This document shows positions 26,241 through 35,862 of a DNA stretch of 64,000 nucleotides, piece after piece; position 1 is the first letter of the stretch, and every line of letters begins with the position of its first letter. This stretch comes from an uncultured Lachnospiraceae bacterium (lineage in GTDB: Bacteria; Bacillota; Clostridia; Lachnospirales; Lachnospiraceae). The stretch lies in assembly GCA_949740725.1 (NCBI GenBank), contig CATJIO010000107.1, forward strand, positions 1 through 64,000, written 5' to 3'. The position numbers were made by a program, and so were the translations under genes. The notes below the pieces were generated by a model, which saw only the letters and a list, made by a program, of their open reading frames with translations, was not told where the DNA came from and made no database searches.

Positions 26241-27449
26241 TTATACCATACCCTCCGCCTCTGTCAAGAAATCCCCCAAAATCCGGGGCAGCAGAACCTC
26301 CCTCCGGTTTTCCTCCGGATGCTCCAGCACATAATCAAACAGTCTTGCCAGCTCTTCCCCCACCTGCTTCCCGGGAGTTACCCCCGCCTCCAGCAGATCC
26401 TTTCCGCTGACTGCCAGTGTTTTTAAGCTGATGCAGTCTCCATCGCAGCGAATTTCCTCTGCCAGCGCAGCTATTTGGTCTGCTGTCTGACAGCCTGATA
26501 AGCCTTTAATCATCAGAAGTCCATCGAAATATTCCGGCTCCATCTGGCTCATCGCCCGACGGATAGCCGGCTTATGGACAGGGATATCCCGGTATATCCA
26601 TTGATTTAAAAGACGCACCCCAAAGATCGTGTCATTATCCATCTTTAAATCCTTTAAAATACAGACCACATCTTCTGCCTGCGTATCCTTCAACAATGCG
26701 GCCCAGCGGATATATTTCTTTTCTGGCAGCCTTGGGCTGATCTCCAGATGTTCTCTGTTAATCTGGTGAAACCACGGGGAAATATAGGGACTGATACCCA
26801 GCGCATAAACCTCCTGAATCTTCTCCGGATGTCCAGATAAAAGAAGCTTCGTCAACTCCATCTGGATCCGCTCCTTGCTTACCTTCACCAGCCTGGGAGC
26901 AATAACACGTATCGCTTCTCTGGTCTTCTCCTCAATAGAAAAGCCCAGCTGCGCGGAAAAACGGATTGCCCGCAAAATCCGAAGTGCATCTTCCTGGAAG
27001 CGATCCATTGGATTCCCTACACACCGAATCACACCAGCCCTCAGATCCTCCATCCCGCCAAATTCATCTACAATCCCAGTATCCTGGCTGTAGGCCATAG
27101 CATTAATCGTAAAGTCCCGACGGCGCAGATCCTCTCTTAAGCTGGAAGTGAATTCTACGGACTTCGGATGCCGCCCGTCCTCATATTCCCCATCTATGCG
27201 GTAGGTGGTTACTTCGTAGCCCACATGATTTTTCATAACCGTAACCGTACCGTGAAGGATACCCGTGTCGATAGTTCGTTTGAAAATCCCTTTCACCTGT
27301 TCCGGACGGGCTGATGTGGTAATATCCCAGTCTTCGGGCTCTCTTCCCAGAAGAGAATCCCGGACACAACCGCCCACCGCGAAGGCCTCATAGCCCAGAC
27401 GGGTTAGGGCGGTAATAATTTCATTTACTTCTCTGGGGGTTTTGATCAT
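26241..27449 (-). CDS. cca: CCA tRNA nucleotidyltransferase
   Basis: Adds or repairs the 3' CCA end of tRNA using CTP and ATP. The class II nucleotidyltransferase head is complete: VGGCVRDSLLGREPEDWDITT (residues 26-46) with both catalytic Asp, then SLREDLRRRDFTINAMAY (motif RRDFTxNA), and the neck domain with RFQEDALRILRAIRFSAQLGF. At 402 residues the length is ordinary, and an HD domain is absent. GGAGG precedes ATG 27449. It starts 24 bases after the proS stop and is probably cotranscribed with proS under T-box control. Confidence 0.96.
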   Translation of the reverse strand: MIKTPREVNEIITALTRLGYEAFAVGGCVRDSLLGREPEDWDITTSARPEQVKGIFKRTIDTGILHGTVTVMKNHVGYEVTTYRIDGEYEDGRHPKSVEFTSSLREDLRRRDFTINAMAYSQDTGIVDEFGGMEDLRAGVIRCVGNPMDRFQEDALRILRAIRFSAQLGFSIEEKTREAIRVIAPRLVKVSKERIQMELTKLLLSGHPEKIQEVYALGISPYISPWFHQINREHLEISPRLPEKKYIRWAALLKDTQAEDVVCILKDLKMDNDTIFGVRLLNQWIYRDIPVHKPAIRRAMSQMEPEYFDGLLMIKGLSGCQTADQIAALAEEIRCDGDCISLKTLAVSGKDLLEAGVTPGKQVGEELARLFDYVLEHPEENRREVLLPRILGDFLTEAEGMV

Positions 27450-27473
27450 ATGGATACCTCCAGTAATTGCAAT

Positions 27474-28907
27474 TTAATACGCCTTCCCCCAGTAAACCAT
27501 CTTCTTCGCCGCTTTCCCGCAGCAAACGCAGGTATCGGCCAGATGTTCCTGGTCAAATGGCATACAGCGCGACGTAGCTCCTGTCTCTTCCTTGATCTTA
27601 TCCTCACAGGCCTGTTCTCCGCACCACATAGCCTTGACAAATCCCGGCTTATTATTCACTAGCTCAGTAAAAGCTTCCCATGTTGCTGCAGAAAAAGTAT
27701 GCGCCTCTCTGTGGGCCCTTGCCCTCTCCAGCATATCAGACTGAATTGTCTCTAACATGTCCGCTACTGCAGTTTCCAGCTGATCCAGGGAAATAATCGT
27801 CTTTTCGTGGGTGTCCCGACGAACCAATACAGCCTGGTTATTGGCCATATCCTTTGGCCCTATCTCTACCCGCAGCGGGATTCCCCTCATCTCACATTCG
27901 CTGAATTTCCAGCCAGGGCTCTTATCGGTGTCATCTACCTTTACCCGGAAATTGGATAAGCGGTTAAAAAGCTCATTAGCCTTATCCAACACACCTTCCT
28001 TTTGCTGCTGAACCGGAATGACAATAACCTGAGTAGGCGCGATTCTGGGCGGAAGCACCAGACCGTTATCGTCGCCGTGAACCATGATGATGGCTCCGAT
28101 CAGCCGGGTAGTCATTCCCCAAGATGTCTGGTGTACATATTTTAAGGAATTATCTTTATCTGCAAACTGAACGCCAAACGCCTTGGCAAAGCCATCACCG
28201 AAATTATGGCTGGTGCCGGACTGGAGCGCTTTCCCGTCATGCATCAGGGCCTCGATGGTATAGGTAGACTCTGCTCCGGCAAACTTTTCCTTCTCCGTCT
28301 TCTGCCCTTTGATTACAGGAATAGCCAGAACCTGCTCGCAGAAGTCCGCATACACATTCAGCATCTGGATCGTTCTCTCCTCCGCCTCTTCTGCCGTCGC
28401 ATGAGCGGTGTGGCCCCCCTGCCATAAAAATTCTCTGGAACGCAGGAATGGGCGGGTCGTCTTCTCCCAGCGGACTACTGAACACCACTGATTATACACT
28501 CTGGGCAGATCCCGGTAGGAGTGGATATCCTTGGCATAAAAGTCGCAGAATAATGTCTCCGATGTGGGGCGGACGCAAAGTCTCTCCTGAAGAGGTTCCA
28601 GACCTCCATGGGTGACCCAAGCCACCTCCGGCGCAAAGCCCTCTACATGATCCTTTTCCTTTTCCAGAAGCCCCTCCGGAATAAACAGGGGCATGTAGAC
28701 ATTTTGCACACCCGTCTCTTTAAAGCGGCGATCCAGCTCATTCTGGATATTCTCCCAAATAGCATAACCAGCCGGCTTAATCACCATACAGCCCTTCACA
28801 CTGGCATAATCACACAGCTCTGCCTTTTTCACCACATCGGTGTACCACTGCGCGAAATCCACATCCATGGATGTGATCGCCTCCACCATTTTCTTATCCT
28901 TTGCCAT
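27474..28907 (-). CDS. proS: Prolyl-tRNA synthetase, eukaryote/archaeon-like type
   Basis: Charges tRNA-Pro. This 477-residue form lacks the bacterial editing insertion and has the archaeal-type C-terminal zinc-like domain (about residues 420-477: [23 protein letters not shown] and [18 protein letters not shown], the final Tyr being typical). Class II motifs are present: motif 2 ([19 protein letters not shown] ... [24 protein letters not shown]) and motif 3 ([29 protein letters not shown]). Alternative alleles of this type are common in Clostridia. It sits behind a T-box leader, with GGAG before the ATG. Confidence 0.96.
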   Translation of the reverse strand: MAKDKKMVEAITSMDVDFAQWYTDVVKKAELCDYASVKGCMVIKPAGYAIWENIQNELDRRFKETGVQNVYMPLFIPEGLLEKEKDHVEGFAPEVAWVTHGGLEPLQERLCVRPTSETLFCDFYAKDIHSYRDLPRVYNQWCSVVRWEKTTRPFLRSREFLWQGGHTAHATAEEAEERTIQMLNVYADFCEQVLAIPVIKGQKTEKEKFAGAESTYTIEALMHDGKALQSGTSHNFGDGFAKAFGVQFADKDNSLKYVHQTSWGMTTRLIGAIIMVHGDDNGLVLPPRIAPTQVIVIPVQQQKEGVLDKANELFNRLSNFRVKVDDTDKSPGWKFSECEMRGIPLRVEIGPKDMANNQAVLVRRDTHEKTIISLDQLETAVADMLETIQSDMLERARAHREAHTFSAATWEAFTELVNNKPGFVKAMWCGEQACEDKIKEETGATSRCMPFDQEHLADTCVCCGKAAKKMVYWGKAY

Positions 28908-28960
28908 AATCGATTCTCCTTTCCTTTCTTAATGGGCATTCCATTTCCAAAACAAGCCAC

Positions 28961-29244
28961 AAAAAAAGCTGCCGATCCCTAAGACAAGGGACCGAACAGC
29001 TTCGGTGGTACCACCCTATATTTGATTCTCAGCACGGTATCCTTCGGCTCCATCGGATGTCTCCGGAAATCCTTTTCTGGAATCACACTTCATTTATCCG
29101 TTAACGCCGGAAGTTACGCTGCGCTTATCTCACGCAGGGCTCCAAGGCCGGTTCAGGCTACAGGGACCGGAAAGCTTTCCACCTATCAGCTTTCTCTCTG
29201 TGCGGTTTCTACCCTTACTAATCCTTTTCATCGCCATTTCATGT
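28961..29244 (-). ncRNA. T-box leader of proS
   Basis: On the minus strand AGGGTGGTACCACCG (29017-29003) is the conserved T-box sequence that pairs with the uncharged tRNA 3' end (consensus AGGGTGGNACCGCG). It is followed by the terminator AGCTG..CGGTCCC / GGGATCGGCAGCT (29001-28988 with 28979-28967) and seven T residues. The upstream part contains AGTA (29224-29221) and AGAGAG elements of stem I. TGAACCGG at about 29155-29148 could present a proline specifier CCG (29151-29149), but I am unsure of that codon. The T-box call itself is firm and its gene is proS, matching proline. Confidence 0.92.
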
Positions 29245-29250
29245 AGATTG

Positions 29251-29279
29251 ATTGTACGCTAAATTTTCCCCTTTGTCAA
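29251..29279 (-). promoter_or_regulatory. proS T-box promoter
   Basis: Minus strand TTGACA (29279-29274), 17 bases, TACAAT (29256-29251), giving a start near 29244. Confidence 0.85.
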
Positions 29280-29302
29280 TTCTGTTTTCCTTCGATTATC
29301 CA

Positions 29303-30940
29303 TTAATTATCCTGGGCATCCGACTCTGCAACCGTAAAGGTGAAGCGCTTCCTGGCCATCTCATCACTCTCCAGGTACTCATCATAGGTGGTGATCTTAT
29401 CCACCAGCTTCCCATTAATGATCTCCATAATCCGGTTCGCTGTAGTCTGAACAATCTGATGATCCCTGGAAGAGAAGATCAGGACTCCCGGGAACTTGAT
29501 CATGCCATTATTCAGCGCTGTGATGGCCTCCATGTCCAGATGATCCGTAGGCTCATCCAGCAACAGCACATTAGCGCCAGAAATCATCAGCTTGGAAAGC
29601 ATGCAGCGCACCTTCTCCCCGCCGGACAATACCCGCACCTTCTTCACCCCATCCTCGCCGGCGAAGAGCATCCGTCCCAAAAAGCCCCGGACATACGTCA
29701 CATCTTTCTCTGGGGAATATTGGGTCAACCAGTCTACGATGGTATCGTCATTGTCAAATTCTGCGCTGTTGTCCTTAGGGAAATAGGACTGGGAAGTAGT
29801 CAACCCCCACTTATAATTCCCCTCGTCCGGCTCCATCTGACCGGATAAGATCTGGAACAGCACTGTCTTCGCGTGCTCATTTGGACCTACCAGCGCTACC
29901 TTATCGTCGTGACCCAGGATAAAGGAAATGTCATCCAGCACCTTCACCCCGTCAATGGTCTTACTTAAATGCTCTACCGTAAGCACCTCGTTGCCGATCT
30001 CGCGGAAGGGCCGGAAATCGATGTATGGGTACTTTCTGCTGGAAGGCTTGATCTCATCCAGCTGGATCTTTTCCAGGGCGCGCTTTCTGGAGGTAGCCTG
30101 TTTGGACTTGGAAGCATTTGCGGAGAATCGCTGGATAAACTCTTGGAGCTCTTTGATCTTCTCCTCCTTCTTCCGGTTGGCCTCCTTCATCTGCTTGATC
30201 ATCAACTGGCTGGACTCATACCAAAAATCATAATTTCCTGCGTACAGCTGGATTTTGCCATAATCGATATCCGCGATATGGGTACACACTTTATTTAAAA
30301 AATAACGGTCATGGGATACCACGATCACCGTGTTTTCAAAATTAATTAAAAACTCCTCCAGCCACGCGATGGCATCTAAATCCAGATGGTTGGTCGGCTC
30401 GTCTAACAGCAGAATATCTGGATTGCCAAACAGTGCCTGGGCAAGCAGCACCTTCACCTTCTGCGCTCCAGTTAAGGTGGATACCGTGACATAGTGCAGC
30501 TCTGTCTCAATTCCCAGACCATTAAGCAGATTCGCCGCGTCAGACTCTGCCTCCCAGCCGTTCATGGTAGCAAATTCGCCCTCCAATTCCGCGGCCTTAA
30601 TGCCATCCTCATCGGTAAAATCCTCCTTCATATAGATGGCGTCTTTCTCCTTCATGATCTGGTACAGCCTGGCATTCCCCATAATCACCGTATCCAGCAC
30701 CGGGTACTCGTCATATTTAAAATGGTCCTGCTGCAGGAAGGAAAGCCGCTGGCCCGGGGTGATGGCTATATCGCCGTTTGTCGAATCCAGCTGGCCGGAC
30801 AATATCTTTAAAAACGTGGATTTTCCTGCGCCATTTGCCCCGATTAAACCGTAACAGTTTCCCTCGGTAAATTTAATATTTACATCCTCAAACAACGCTT
30901 TCTTTCCGATTCTCAGTGTAATATTATTTGCACTAATCAT
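29303..30940 (-). CDS. ABC-F family ATPase (YkpA/YbiT-like)
   Basis: Soluble tandem ABC ATPase acting on ribosomes, 545 residues. Nucleotide-binding domain 1 has Walker A GANGAGKS (residue 34 on) and LLLDEPTNHLD. A linker of about 85 residues follows (basic, KQATSRKRALEKIQL) of the kind that reaches into the E site. Domain 2 has LSGGEKVRCMLSKLM and LLLDEPTDHLD. Unusual points: the first signature reads LTGAQKVK rather than LSGGQ, and the second Walker A reads GPNEHAKT instead of GxNGxGKT; related clostridial proteins also vary there. No drug-resistance link is shown. Confidence 0.9.
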   Translation of the reverse strand: MISANNITLRIGKKALFEDVNIKFTEGNCYGLIGANGAGKSTFLKILSGQLDSTNGDIAITPGQRLSFLQQDHFKYDEYPVLDTVIMGNARLYQIMKEKDAIYMKEDFTDEDGIKAAELEGEFATMNGWEAESDAANLLNGLGIETELHYVTVSTLTGAQKVKVLLAQALFGNPDILLLDEPTNHLDLDAIAWLEEFLINFENTVIVVSHDRYFLNKVCTHIADIDYGKIQLYAGNYDFWYESSQLMIKQMKEANRKKEEKIKELQEFIQRFSANASKSKQATSRKRALEKIQLDEIKPSSRKYPYIDFRPFREIGNEVLTVEHLSKTIDGVKVLDDISFILGHDDKVALVGPNEHAKTVLFQILSGQMEPDEGNYKWGLTTSQSYFPKDNSAEFDNDDTIVDWLTQYSPEKDVTYVRGFLGRMLFAGEDGVKKVRVLSGGEKVRCMLSKLMISGANVLLLDEPTDHLDMEAITALNNGMIKFPGVLIFSSRDHQIVQTTANRIMEIINGKLVDKITTYDEYLESDEMARKRFTFTVAESDAQDN

Positions 30941-31036
30941 GTCTGTTTTCTTACCTTTCTTACAATCCCTTGTTAAATCCTTTTCGTGCTCCTCATGAAA
31001 AAAGAGGTCTTCTGGCCCCTTTACAATTCTCTATCT

Positions 31037-31064
31037 ATTCTACCCGATATTTCATATTTTTCAA
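31037..31064 (-). promoter_or_regulatory. Promoter of the ABC-F gene
   Basis: Minus strand TTGAAA (31064-31059), 16 bases, TAGAAT (31042-31037), about 100 bases upstream of the start. Confidence 0.5.
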
Positions 31065-31131
31065 GTATAAACTGTGATTTCCGGTAATTTCTTAATTTTT
31101 TTGCAAGAAATTCTTTTCTGAATCCTTAATT

Positions 31132-31183
31132 TACTGTTTTTCGATAATTATTTATTGATAAACAGTAGATGTTATGCTATTCT
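31132..31183 (+). promoter_or_regulatory. Promoter with an overlapping 36-bp imperfect palindrome
   Basis: TTGATA (31155-31160), 17 bases, TATTCT (31178-31183). TACTGTTT (31132-31139) and AAACAGTA (31160-31167) are the outer arms of a 36-bp imperfect palindrome that includes the -35 element, a position suited to a repressor, perhaps the HTH protein two genes on. Confidence 0.55.
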
Positions 31184-31215
31184 GGCTTTAAGCAAAAAAA
31201 CTCTCGGAGGATATT

Positions 31216-31671
31216 ATGATGACCTGGTCCCATAGGCAGTCCATTGTTCTTACCAAAATCTGCATTCTAATCTTCATGGCCGGTTATCTGGCTGTGATTG
31301 CTTCCTGCCCTGTGATAATGGATATTTTTGTACGGTTAAGCATATCGGCGTCGGGAAAAAGCAAGTGGCTCTTTACTTCTACTGTCTACACATGCGCTAT
31401 TCCCATAGGGATTCTCCTCTGGAGCCTATGGCAGCTGGTAAAAGAAATCGGCCTGGAAGAAATTTTTACCGCAGCCAATATTCAACGACTCCGGCGCATC
31501 TCCTGGATGTGTTTTCTCGTAGCCTTTTTCTGCCTGCTCTCCATGGTTTACTATGTATTCTGGGGAATCATCGGCGCTTGCTTCGCCTTTATGGGCTTAT
31601 TGATCCGAGTAATTAAAAATACTTTTGAGCAGGCCAGGGATTTAAAAGAAGAAGCGGATTATACCATATAA
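31216..31671 (+). CDS. DUF2975-family membrane protein
   Basis: 151 residues with four predicted membrane helices (about 12-36, 50-72, 94-116, 117-135), typical of DUF2975. In Clostridia and Bacilli this family almost always precedes a small YozG/Cro-type helix-turn-helix gene, as here, where the next gene starts nine bases after the stop. Function is not known and may be sensing of the cell envelope. CGGAGGATATT precedes the ATG pair 31216/31219. Confidence 0.85.
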   Translation: MMTWSHRQSIVLTKICILIFMAGYLAVIASCPVIMDIFVRLSISASGKSKWLFTSTVYTCAIPIGILLWSLWQLVKEIGLEEIFTAANIQRLRRISWMCFLVAFFCLLSMVYYVFWGIIGACFAFMGLLIRVIKNTFEQARDLKEEADYTI

Positions 31672-31680
31672 GGAGGTATT

Positions 31681-31908
31681 ATGGCGATTATCGTAAATCT
31701 GGATGTGATAATGGCTAAGCGCAAGATCTCTGCCGGGGAGCTGGCCGGGCGTATTGGCATTACCCCAGCAAATCTATCTATCCTAAAAAATAATAAGGCA
31801 AAGGCCGTCCGCTTTTCCACATTGGAGGAAATCTGCCAAGTGCTGGAATGCCAGCCTGGGGATATCCTCCAGTATATCCCAGATAAACAAGAGGGCTCTT
31901 CTGAATAA
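31681..31908 (+). CDS. Small Cro/CI-type DNA-binding regulator (YozG-like)
   Basis: 75 residues, almost only a helix-turn-helix domain (about residues 5-65): VIMAKRKISAGELAGRIGITPANLSILKNNKAKAVRFSTLEEICQVLECQPGDILQY. AAGGAGG lies before the ATG. Its gene is coupled to the DUF2975 gene, so it likely regulates that operon and possibly the next gene. The 36-bp palindrome upstream of the operon is a candidate binding site. Confidence 0.9.
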   Translation: MAIIVNLDVIMAKRKISAGELAGRIGITPANLSILKNNKAKAVRFSTLEEICQVLECQPGDILQYIPDKQEGSSE

Positions 31909-32019
31909 TCCGGCAAAAACCCATTAGCAGCTCTCCCTTCAAAAGCCGCCAAATGTGCATTCGACCATACCCATTTGGCTTGCTGCCTACAGAAATTTAA
32001 AGAAAGGATGGTTTTTTCT

Positions 32020-33639
32020 ATGGAACACGAATCAACCGCAAACACTACACCGGTAAAAACCGCTTCAGAAGCAAATTCCAGTCAGCCATCACACCAGCAT
32101 CTACCTTACGGTGTCGTGCGACCGGATCTCTATCCGCCAAAGTCTTCGCATCTGGAAAAGGAGACGGTGACACTAAACACTTATCAGCAGGAGTTAGAAA
32201 ATCACTTTGAGCGATATGGCTTATCTGCTCTTTTGATTGGCCTTCTGAGCGCTTTCTGCTTCTTTCGTAATCCGGCCGGCATCACCTATCCTATCTTTAT
32301 TGCTGCTGCCTATGCCGTAGCCTATTTTCTCCTGCCCTCCCTAGGCATTGAGGTCAAGAAAGATTCCTCCTTTCTGGCCGGGGCCGCCCTGGTCTTGGGA
32401 ATCAACAGCTGCGCCACTGCCAGCCCTATCATCCACCATTTCAATACTTGGGCGCAGTTGTTTCTGGGAAGTGTTTTTCTTCTCCATCAGTGCTATGAGG
32501 ATCGCACCTGGAATGTTGGGAAATATTTAACCTCTATCCTACAGTTCTGGCTCCGAGCCATCGGTTCCCTGCACTTGCCTTTTTTCCATGGATTCCACTT
32601 TATCAAAGGCTTAAAAAGCGCCATGGGTAAAAATATTTTAATGGCCTTAGCCGGTATCCTAGCCGGCATACCGGCAGTGTTATATCTGGGAAGCCTGCTG
32701 TCCAAGGCGGACGCCGTTTTCTCCTCCATGCTTCAGAAGCTGGCGCTAAACCTGTTTAATCCCCGCGCCCTATGGGAAGTTTTCTTTTTATTTTTCTTAT
32801 TTTCCCTTGGCTCCTACGGCCTATTTGGAAGTATCTGCGCTATGGGGCTTCCTGAAGGGAACTCCGAAAAGCCAAAGAAAAACCCTGCGGCGGCCATTAG
32901 CTTTACTTTTATGATTGCCCTGCTCTATTTGTTTTTCTGCCTGATCCAGATCCTCTATCTCTTTGGAAAGCGGGACGGGCTGCCTGGAGATATGACCTAT
33001 TCTCAATATGCCAGGCAGGGATTCTTCCAGCTTTTATCTGTAGCCGTGCTGAATCTGATTCTGGTATTATGTTGCCTGAAATATTTTCAAAAACATAGGG
33101 CCCTGTCCTTTCTTTTAGTGATCATCAGCCTCTGCACCTACGTGATGATCGCCTCTGCCCTGTACCGAATGCTTCTCTATGTAGACGCCTACTCTCTCAC
33201 CTTCCTGCGGCTGTTCGTCTTCTGGTTCCTAGGACTGCTGGCCATTTTGATGATAGGAGTCCTGGCCCTGATTTTTCGGGAGCGGTTTCCGCTTTTTCGC
33301 TGGTGCCTGGTGACTACTACCCTGGCCTACGCCGCCTTTGCCTGGAGCCGCCCGGATTATCTCATTGCCAAGTATAATATTGCTCAGGAAGGCGGCCAGA
33401 TCAATGTTCACAATGTGGACTACCTTATCGGGACGCTGTCTGCCGACGCCGCCCCGGCGATATGCGATGCCCAAATCGATCCGGAGATCCTGGGCTGCCG
33501 TGTCTATCTGGACTACGCCTCTCAGCTGTCCATGCCCCTGTATGGAAAGTCAGAAATGATCCGCTGTATGGCGCAGGAGCATCCTGGCATCCGCTCATTT
33601 AATTTTTCAATCGCCCGCGCATGGCGTCTGGCACGCTGA
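32020..33639 (+). CDS. DUF4173 multi-pass membrane protein
   Basis: 539 residues: a soluble N-terminal stretch of about 55 residues, then about ten to twelve hydrophobic helices (from about residue 62), and a short soluble C-terminus. The regions VEKDSSF and LLYVDAYSLTFLRLFVFWFLGLL match the DUF4173/DUF4153 pattern (YGLTxLRxxxxxF). Its function is unknown. AAAGGA lies about 11 bases before ATG 32020. The frame opens earlier at 31975 but those codons lack a ribosome binding site. It probably shares a transcript with the DUF2975/HTH genes (112-base gap). Confidence 0.78.
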   Translation: MEHESTANTTPVKTASEANSSQPSHQHLPYGVVRPDLYPPKSSHLEKETVTLNTYQQELENHFERYGLSALLIGLLSAFCFFRNPAGITYPIFIAAAYAVAYFLLPSLGIEVKKDSSFLAGAALVLGINSCATASPIIHHFNTWAQLFLGSVFLLHQCYEDRTWNVGKYLTSILQFWLRAIGSLHLPFFHGFHFIKGLKSAMGKNILMALAGILAGIPAVLYLGSLLSKADAVFSSMLQKLALNLFNPRALWEVFFLFFLFSLGSYGLFGSICAMGLPEGNSEKPKKNPAAAISFTFMIALLYLFFCLIQILYLFGKRDGLPGDMTYSQYARQGFFQLLSVAVLNLILVLCCLKYFQKHRALSFLLVIISLCTYVMIASALYRMLLYVDAYSLTFLRLFVFWFLGLLAILMIGVLALIFRERFPLFRWCLVTTTLAYAAFAWSRPDYLIAKYNIAQEGGQINVHNVDYLIGTLSADAAPAICDAQIDPEILGCRVYLDYASQLSMPLYGKSEMIRCMAQEHPGIRSFNFSIARAWRLAR

Positions 33640-33657
33640 GGAATGAGGAGGGTTTGA

Positions 33658-34956
33658 TTATTCCCCGATGGCTTGGTATACTACCCGGCCGCCGCATATC
33701 GTATACTTTACCCTTCCCTGGAGAACAGCTCCAATAAAAGGACTGTTTTCTGCCTTGGAGGCAAAGCGCTCCACTTTCCAGCTTTCCTTCTCGTTAAAAA
33801 TTACCAGATCAGCCGGCGCCCCTGCACACAGCCGGCCGCACTCCAGCTGATAGAGTCTGGCTGGGTTCCTACTCATCTTTTCCATCAGTTGCACCATGCT
33901 CAAGTGCCCAGGCCGGACCAAATGAGTGATTCCCAGAGCCAAGGCTGTCTCTAGCCCAATGATTCCGCTGGGCGCCTTAGTCAGGGGAAGCGCCTTTTCT
34001 TCATGGCTGTGCGGCGCATGATCAGTGGCAATAAAATCAATAGCGCCCTCTTTTAAGCCCTGGATCAAACGCTCTCTGTCCTTTGCTGTCCGCAGAGGCG
34101 GATTCATCTTCGCCAGGCTGCCATGGGTAATCACTGCCTCCTCAGTCAGGGTAAAGTGGTGAGGCGTCACCTCTGCCCATACCTTTGCCCCCAACTGCTT
34201 TGCCAAACGGATTATATCCACCGCATTTCCGGAACTGATGTGCTGGATATTCACTGACGCCCCTGTGGCAAGGGCGAGCATACAATCTCTAGCTACCATA
34301 GTGTCCTCTGCCACGGCAGGAGATCCATAGATTCCAAGCTTCTGTGAAACCCATCCGTGGTGAATCCCATTTTCCTGGATAAATGCCGGATCTTCTTCAT
34401 GAAGGCTGATAGGGAGCTTCAACCTGGCTGCCTTCTCCATAGCCTGACGGACAAATGCCCCATCCCTCAAAGGTATGCCGTCATCGGTAAAACCTGCCGC
34501 TCCAGCCTCTTTCAGGGCCTCCATATCCGTCAGCTCCTGGCCCTGAAAATCCTTGGATACGGCCCCGCAAGACAGTACATGGATCCCGGTCTTCCTCCCC
34601 TCCTCCAGCACATACCGTAAGGTTTCCACATTATCTACCCTGGGTTTTGTGTTGGCCATACATACTACGGTGGTAAATCCGCCTTTGGCCGCCGCTGCAG
34701 CTCCGGTATGGATGTCCTCCTTATAAGTAAATCCTGGGTCCCGAAAATGGACATGAACATCCACCAGGCCTGGAGCCACGATCAGGCCGGTGGCATCGAT
34801 GACTTGCTCACAGCAGCGCTCATCCTTCTCTGGAGCATCCCCCATGTCTCCGGCTTTTCTCACCTGGCAAATCCGCTCTCCCTCCAGTATCACCTCTGCG
34901 ATCCCATCGAACCCGGATTCCGGATCGATTACCCTTCCATTTATAATCCGTATCAT
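33658..34956 (-). CDS. pyrC: Dihydroorotase
   Basis: Cyclises N-carbamoyl-aspartate to dihydroorotate in pyrimidine synthesis. The metal motif DVHVHFRDPG (residues 66-75), the substrate Asn segment MANTKP, the metal histidines further on (ISLHEE, IQHIS) and ATDHAPHS (catalytic Asp, about residue 303) are all intact. 432 residues is usual for the class I bacterial enzyme. AGGAGG precedes the ATG. It lies nine bases after the zinc-ribbon gene. No other pyr gene is in the window. Confidence 0.95.
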   Translation of the reverse strand: MIRIINGRVIDPESGFDGIAEVILEGERICQVRKAGDMGDAPEKDERCCEQVIDATGLIVAPGLVDVHVHFRDPGFTYKEDIHTGAAAAAKGGFTTVVCMANTKPRVDNVETLRYVLEEGRKTGIHVLSCGAVSKDFQGQELTDMEALKEAGAAGFTDDGIPLRDGAFVRQAMEKAARLKLPISLHEEDPAFIQENGIHHGWVSQKLGIYGSPAVAEDTMVARDCMLALATGASVNIQHISSGNAVDIIRLAKQLGAKVWAEVTPHHFTLTEEAVITHGSLAKMNPPLRTAKDRERLIQGLKEGAIDFIATDHAPHSHEEKALPLTKAPSGIIGLETALALGITHLVRPGHLSMVQLMEKMSRNPARLYQLECGRLCAGAPADLVIFNEKESWKVERFASKAENSPFIGAVLQGRVKYTICGGRVVYQAIGE

Positions 34957-34965
34957 ATGCTCCTC

Positions 34966-35403
34966 CTATCTAAGCCTCTGCCCACAGTTCGGGCAATATT
35001 TGTACTCTCCCGGCACTTCGCTCTTACAGATCGGGCACCGCCTGGTCTTCAGGATCTCTCCATCCCCATTCTCTCCCCTGGTCTGAGATGTTGGCATTTC
35101 CATAGATGAGTACCGGTATTTTCCATCCCGAATTCGTGTTAAATCTTGTTCCCGGATTTCCGCCATTTCGCCCCGGGCGATAGCCCTTCCAATCTCCGGC
35201 GACAGCTCATAAACAGCGTCGCAGCAAAGCATCTGAACTAGGAAGCGCTTATTCCACTTAAACAAGGGAATAAAGAAAAAGCTGAAATAATAATAGGTCA
35301 TCACAATCTGGCATCGGGACTGACTGCCGCAGAATCTACATAGAATAGTTTTGGTAAAATTAAGGATTTTCGACCCTTGACCTACACCTCCGATAAAAAA
35401 CAT
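34966..35403 (-). CDS. Zinc-ribbon protein
   Basis: 145 residues. Two hydrophobic stretches in the first half (about residues 40-60) and a classical C-terminal zinc ribbon CPICKSEVPGEYKYCPNCGQRLR (last 23 residues). FIGGVGQG and a CxxC (CRFC) near the N-terminus could make a second zinc site with C-x2-C (about residue 22). The domain is the zinc_ribbon_15-like clostridial type and its role is unknown. GGAGG precedes ATG 35403 by eight bases; the frame opens at 35418. It is upstream of pyrC, nine bases away, and likely cotranscribed. Confidence 0.8.
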   Translation of the reverse strand: MFFIGGVGQGSKILNFTKTILCRFCGSQSRCQIVMTYYYFSFFFIPLFKWNKRFLVQMLCCDAVYELSPEIGRAIARGEMAEIREQDLTRIRDGKYRYSSMEMPTSQTRGENGDGEILKTRRCPICKSEVPGEYKYCPNCGQRLR

Positions 35404-35520
35404 CCTTTCATCCTCCATAAATAACCGACTTCTATCTCACAGAAGCCTTATCCCTTCCTCCACTAGAAAAACCTTCCCTGGATATGGGCTGTGAATAGTA
35501 ACAATATAGCATAACTCCTG

Positions 35521-35562
35521 TAAAAAGAAAAGCCTGCAAACCCCGCTGTTGGTTTGCAAGCC
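35521..35562 (-). terminator. Terminator of the DUF378 gene
   Basis: On the minus strand GGCTTGCAAACC (35562-35551) pairs with GGTTTGCAGGC (one wobble, 35542-35532) and is followed by TTTTCTTTTTA, 13 bases after the stop. Confidence 0.85.
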
Positions 35563-35574
35563 TTTCCTCATTTT

Positions 35575-35775
35575 TTACGCCATCCGTCTCGTCCTTCCGT
35601 AAAAGGTAAGGAGATAGAGGCCACATAATCCTACAATCCCGTAAATCGTGCGGGATGCCCAGCTGCTTCCCAGCAGGAAGGCCACCAGGTTAAAGTTAAA
35701 GAACCCGATCAGGCCCCAATTTACCGCGCCGATAATACTGATCGTAAGAGCGGCGCCATCTAATGCCTTGTTCAT
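35575..35775 (-). CDS. DUF378 family small membrane protein
   Basis: 66 residues with two predicted membrane helices (about 9-30 and 40-58) and the family pattern AVNWGLIGFFNFNLVAFLLG ... YGIVGLCGLYLL. Function unknown. GGAG lies seven bases before ATG 35775; the frame opens at 35799 without one. A terminator follows. Confidence 0.88.
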   Translation of the reverse strand: MNKALDGAALTISIIGAVNWGLIGFFNFNLVAFLLGSSWASRTIYGIVGLCGLYLLTFYGRTRRMA

Positions 35776-35862
35776 GAGAACACTCCTTTCCTGGTTCATC
35801 GAGCCATTAAGAAGTATTTCCCTGACCGTTTATTTTATGCGCAGTAGGCCTTGGGATGATCT

